From Dichotomocladium elegans (taxonomy: Eukaryota; Mucoromycota; Mucoromycetes; Mucorales; Lichtheimiaceae): DNA of 64,000 bases. Shown here in pieces: positions 60,988 to 64,000 of this stretch. Location of the stretch: positions 1,240,001 to 1,304,000 of the forward strand of contig JAIXMN010000003.1 of the NCBI GenBank assembly GCA_025716815.1, in the 5' to 3' direction. A program made the position numbers and the translations under genes. Numbering within the stretch: position 1 is the stretch's first letter; each line of letters starts with the position of its first letter. Under the pieces are notes generated by a model that ran no database searches, was not told the origin of the DNA, and saw only the letters and a program-made list of their open reading frames with translations.

Positions 60988-61946
60988 ATGGAAGTCAAAT
61001 GCGTAGAGGAAGGGCGCAATCTGGGTTCCTCAGATAATTCCGTTACCAGTACAGAATATAAGACAAGTCTGATGGCCTGGATTGTCACTCTGGCCATCAT
61101 GATGGTTAATGCTGCAGCCAGTATGATGTGGACGACGGGATCAAGTGCGCCATTAACGCTTTCTGATTGGATGAGCGTTGATTTATCCAAGGTCAACTGG
61201 CTGTCCAACGTATGCGCCATCAATAATTCAGTCTTCTCGATTCTTTGTATCTGGGCCTATGAACATTTCGGTGTCAAGCGATGTGTAAGCACCATAAGAA
61301 TAGACTGGTCGGGACCCTTCTCCTGTTCATTTTCCTTATTTTATCTTCTCTGCACAGGTTGCATTTGCAGCGATCATAAATTGCACGGGTTGCTGGATTC
61401 GATATCTCGCAGCGTTTGCACCAATCGAGCACCGTTATCCGATCGTGATGACCGGTCAAACCATTGCGGCTATTGGCGGTCCGTTTATCTACAAGTAAGA
61501 AACCACATCGTCGTTTGTGTATTTATTACGGGATCACTGTGTTTAACGGAAGCTTGCACATACAGCATTGCTCCCAAGGTGCGTGTAGTAATATCGGCAA
61601 GGTAGCCATGTACAATTGAGAGATTAATTTTTGAGACGCTGCACACAAACACCTCCTTCCATCCCCTCACTTGTACATGGCCACTTAGCTTGTCTCTGTT
61701 TGGTTCGCTCCCGCTGATCGAGGCATCGGCAATATGCTTGCGTGTAAGCAATATGTCAGCAACACAGTATTCTCGTTTAATGGCAATGACTAAATTCACT
61801 TAACCGTGTATACATTATAGCTCTTTCATTAGGTATGCTTGCTTCCCCTCTTATTATCCCCTATTTGGCGAATACAACCGATCATATTCCTCGCATGGTA
61901 CGAATACAAGCATAATATGCCATTTTTACGGCCTTTACTGTCCTGC

Positions 61947-61981
<35 letters not shown>

Positions 61982-62933
61982 CATGTGTAGAGATGTTCTT
62001 GCTTTGGGTCTAACGAGGCTACATATCCATGTAGTTATTAGCCATTTCAGTGATCGCCACGATATGTAGCATCCCCATTTTACTGGTTCCAAGCAGACCA
62101 AAAGTGGCCCCTGCTGCAAGTGCTTTCGCGGCCCGAACATCGGTGTGGGAAGGCATCAAGACGCTTCTCAAAAGCGGCCAATATTGGAATATTGCTATCA
62201 TGACCGCTGTGAATGCAGGCATGTATTTCACAATTGCTGTTGTCATAATCGAGGCTGCTGCGCCATATGGTTATTCCGAGCAACAGAGCGGAATAGCAGG
62301 AGCACTGCTCATGTTCAGTGGATTTGTCGGTGGTGGAATGATCGGCTACTGGATCGGGAAGACAGGACAGCATTTGATGATGATTAAGATTTTTACGCCG
62401 CTCAACGCAATGGTGTATATTATGTTAATCTGGCAAAGTAAGTGGTTTATAATTATATCCATTGTAATGTGAAATTTGGCTCATCGCCCATTCTAGTTAT
62501 TCCCAACGGCTACGGTGCGCTCTTGTGCAGCTGCTTTTCCATTGGATTCTTCTCAATGGGTCTCTTTCCAGCACAGCTCGAGTACGCCTGTGAAAGTAAG
62601 CAGGATACAGATGCGGACTATTATGCGTGTACATTCAAACACATACATTCTAACTATTTGGCGCATCTACTGTTTTACTAACCAACTGATCAAACTCCAG
62701 TTTCATACCCGATCCCAGAATCCGTCTCATCCAATATTACCTGGGCCATTGTTACCGCAGCAATGCTCATCTTCACCGTCATCACTGACGCTCTCAGGGC
62801 AGGTCCAGACGCCAATCCACCGAATAACATGCATATGTCCATGATCGCGAGTGCTATTATTGTCTCTGTGGGATCACTGCCCTGCATATGGCTGAAAGGC
62901 GAGATGAAACGGCTGGCCATTGATCAAGCCTAG
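60988..62933 (+). CDS. FLVCR-like major facilitator transporter (copy B)
   Basis: Eight exons (60988-61284, 61358-61494, 61566-61578, 61689-61743, 61821-61897, 62035-62437, 62497-62595, 62701-62933) give 437 aa. It is a clear paralogue of the 45.4-47.3 kb transporter: LMAWIVTLAIMMVNAAASMM, GCWIRYLAAF, VWFAPADRGIGNML, AAPYGYSEQQSGIAGALLMF and GSLPCIWLKGEMKRLAID align along the whole length. Exons 2-7 have the same lengths as copy A (137, 13, 55, 77, 403, 99 nt). About 12 TM segments. Substrate unknown (choline/heme-type family in animals). The start at 60988 matches the paralogue's N-terminus; an upstream in-frame ATG at 60928 would add a hydrophobic stretch. Confidence 0.87.
61951..61978. repeat. 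(GT)14 microsatellite in intron 5 of transporter B
   Basis: Fourteen perfect GT units inside the intron 61898-62034. Confidence 0.95.
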
Positions 62934-63148
62934 ATTTCTTTTTATTTAAGAGAAACAGATGTGCGTCAATCTAGGCTTTCTCCCTAAGCAACCTTTAATT
63001 TTTCTTTCTAAAGCTGTTTAATGAAATACTATTCTTTATTCATAATATTCCGTCAAGTCGCCGATATTAGAAAAAGAGGCTAAGGAGATTTTTGTTACGG
63101 AGCTTTCTCTTTCTACTCCACATCTCGCCTGCGAAACCTCCGGACTTG

Positions 63149-64000
63149 ATGAAGTATAAGGCTGTCCTCCTCGTGCTGGCCTTGCTAGGGCAAGGCATCT
63201 ATGCAGATGAAGAAGACCCCGTAATGCGAGCAAAGGGTGCGATGCGTGTGGGCAAAAATGGACATATTGTTCCGGATGCATCATCGGAGCGTCCATTGAT
63301 TCTCTCCAACAAGGAGATGCAGCCCCTCTGCGAGCCTGATGTCTTGATCAATCCTGCCCATCCTCTTGAGGTTATGGAAGGATACAGTGCGCACGTGCTG
63401 GCTCATGTCCAGGGTCCACGCAAGGTTGTCATTGATACGTCAAATCATGTGCTCATGACCAGCAAGGAGGGACTTGTGTCGATCCGGATGGACAATTGTG
63501 GCAACACAGATATCAAGACTATCCTTCCCACAGATCTTGAGGGGGATCAGATGGCTTACGGCCTTAGCTTATATGACGGCCATCTCTACGTATCGACAGC
63601 AAACGCTGTCTGGAGATACTCCTATACCGACGGCCAGCACTCACCTTTGGCAGCTGGGGTCAAAGTGGTAACTAACATTCGGGGCGCGCCTGACCTAGAC
63701 GTTGCAATCGATCCCTTTGGACACGCCTTTATTCCTCGGGCAGCAAACACAGACGGAGGCATTGCTGGTGTGAACCAAGCTATTATCAAACGATTTAATT
63801 TCCGGACTGTTCCCAGCGATGGTTATGACTTTGAGGAGGATGGCGAGGTTCGTTTACTGAACCGCACGTAGCAAATTTAGTGAAACTCACTGCTGTGACT
63901 CTCTCTGGGGATTAGATCTTTGCCTTTGGCACCAATGTTCATGGCGGGATGGCATTCGACGCGCAGGCCAGGCTCTGGGGTATCGATGCACCTTACCCAG
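63149..64000 (+). CDS. Secreted beta-propeller-like protein (cut by window end)
   Basis: Exon 1 is 63149-63847 and exon 2 starts at 63916 and runs off the window. A signal peptide is visible (MKYKAVLLVLALLGQGIYA, cleavage likely before DEED). Repeated short motifs (GPRKVVIDTSNHVLM, YGLSLYDGHLYVSTANAVWR, PDLDVAIDPFGHAFI, GGMAFDAQARLWG) resemble blades of NHL or glucose/sorbosone-dehydrogenase-type propellers. Enzymatic activity cannot be judged from the part present. The exon 1 donor (GAG|GTTCGT) is weak but preserves frame into IFAFGTNVHGG. Confidence 0.7.

Overview
This is a eukaryotic, fungal window. The genes carry many short introns (mostly about 50-110 nt, GT-AG or GCAAGT-AG). There is a velvet-domain regulator, a free eS30 not fused to a ubiquitin-like protein, fungal-type fused thiamine enzymes (a Thi20-like HMP-P kinase/TenA and a Thi6-like TMP synthase/THZ kinase) and a Dug2-type peptidase. 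Intron density and the protein flavour point to an early-diverging fungus, probably Mucoromycota (Mucorales-like). That placement is inference; no rRNA or mitochondrial marker is present. Exon joins below were worked out by eye from splice signals, reading frame and family conservation.

Layout. 0-8.7 kb is compact: tRNA-dihydrouridine synthase (+), mitochondrial bL34 (-), CDF zinc-type transporter (+), glycerol kinase (+) and a WD/DUF2415-like protein (+). 8.7-12.8 kb is gene-poor and holds a 155-bp MITE-like inverted-repeat element. 12.8-20.7 kb has a velvet regulator, a TatD-type nuclease and an ARMC8/Gid5-like armadillo protein, all (+). 20.7-25.0 kb is almost empty and precedes a bHLH factor. 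26.8-33.6 kb carries, on the minus strand, a 22-exon Dug2-type WD40+M20 peptidase and a membrane-anchored FkbM-type methyltransferase. After another empty stretch, calmodulin lies at 37.9-38.7 kb.

39.3-42.7 kb is an accessory island. It holds a broken, intron-containing TnpB/Fanzor-like RuvC nuclease gene and a broken HTH transposase remnant. 43.1-51.6 kb is a thiamine neighbourhood: Thi20-like (+), an FLVCR-like MFS transporter (-), a Has1/DDX18 helicase (+) and Thi6-like (+), followed by eS30. 52.5-64 kb has a single-exon orphan (-), an IQ/coiled-coil protein (+), a small membrane protein (-), a second FLVCR-like transporter (+) and a secreted beta-propeller protein cut by the window end.

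Connections. Glycerol kinase, the zinc transporter, Dug2 and the thiamine enzymes are metabolic housekeeping. Thi20-like makes and recycles HMP-PP; Thi6-like joins it to the thiazole. The two FLVCR-like transporters are paralogues with six internal exons of identical length. Six introns in the window use GC-AG ends, all with GCAAGT donors, and one sits exactly where the paralogous gene has a GT donor. The most unusual locus is the Fanzor-like RuvC gene.
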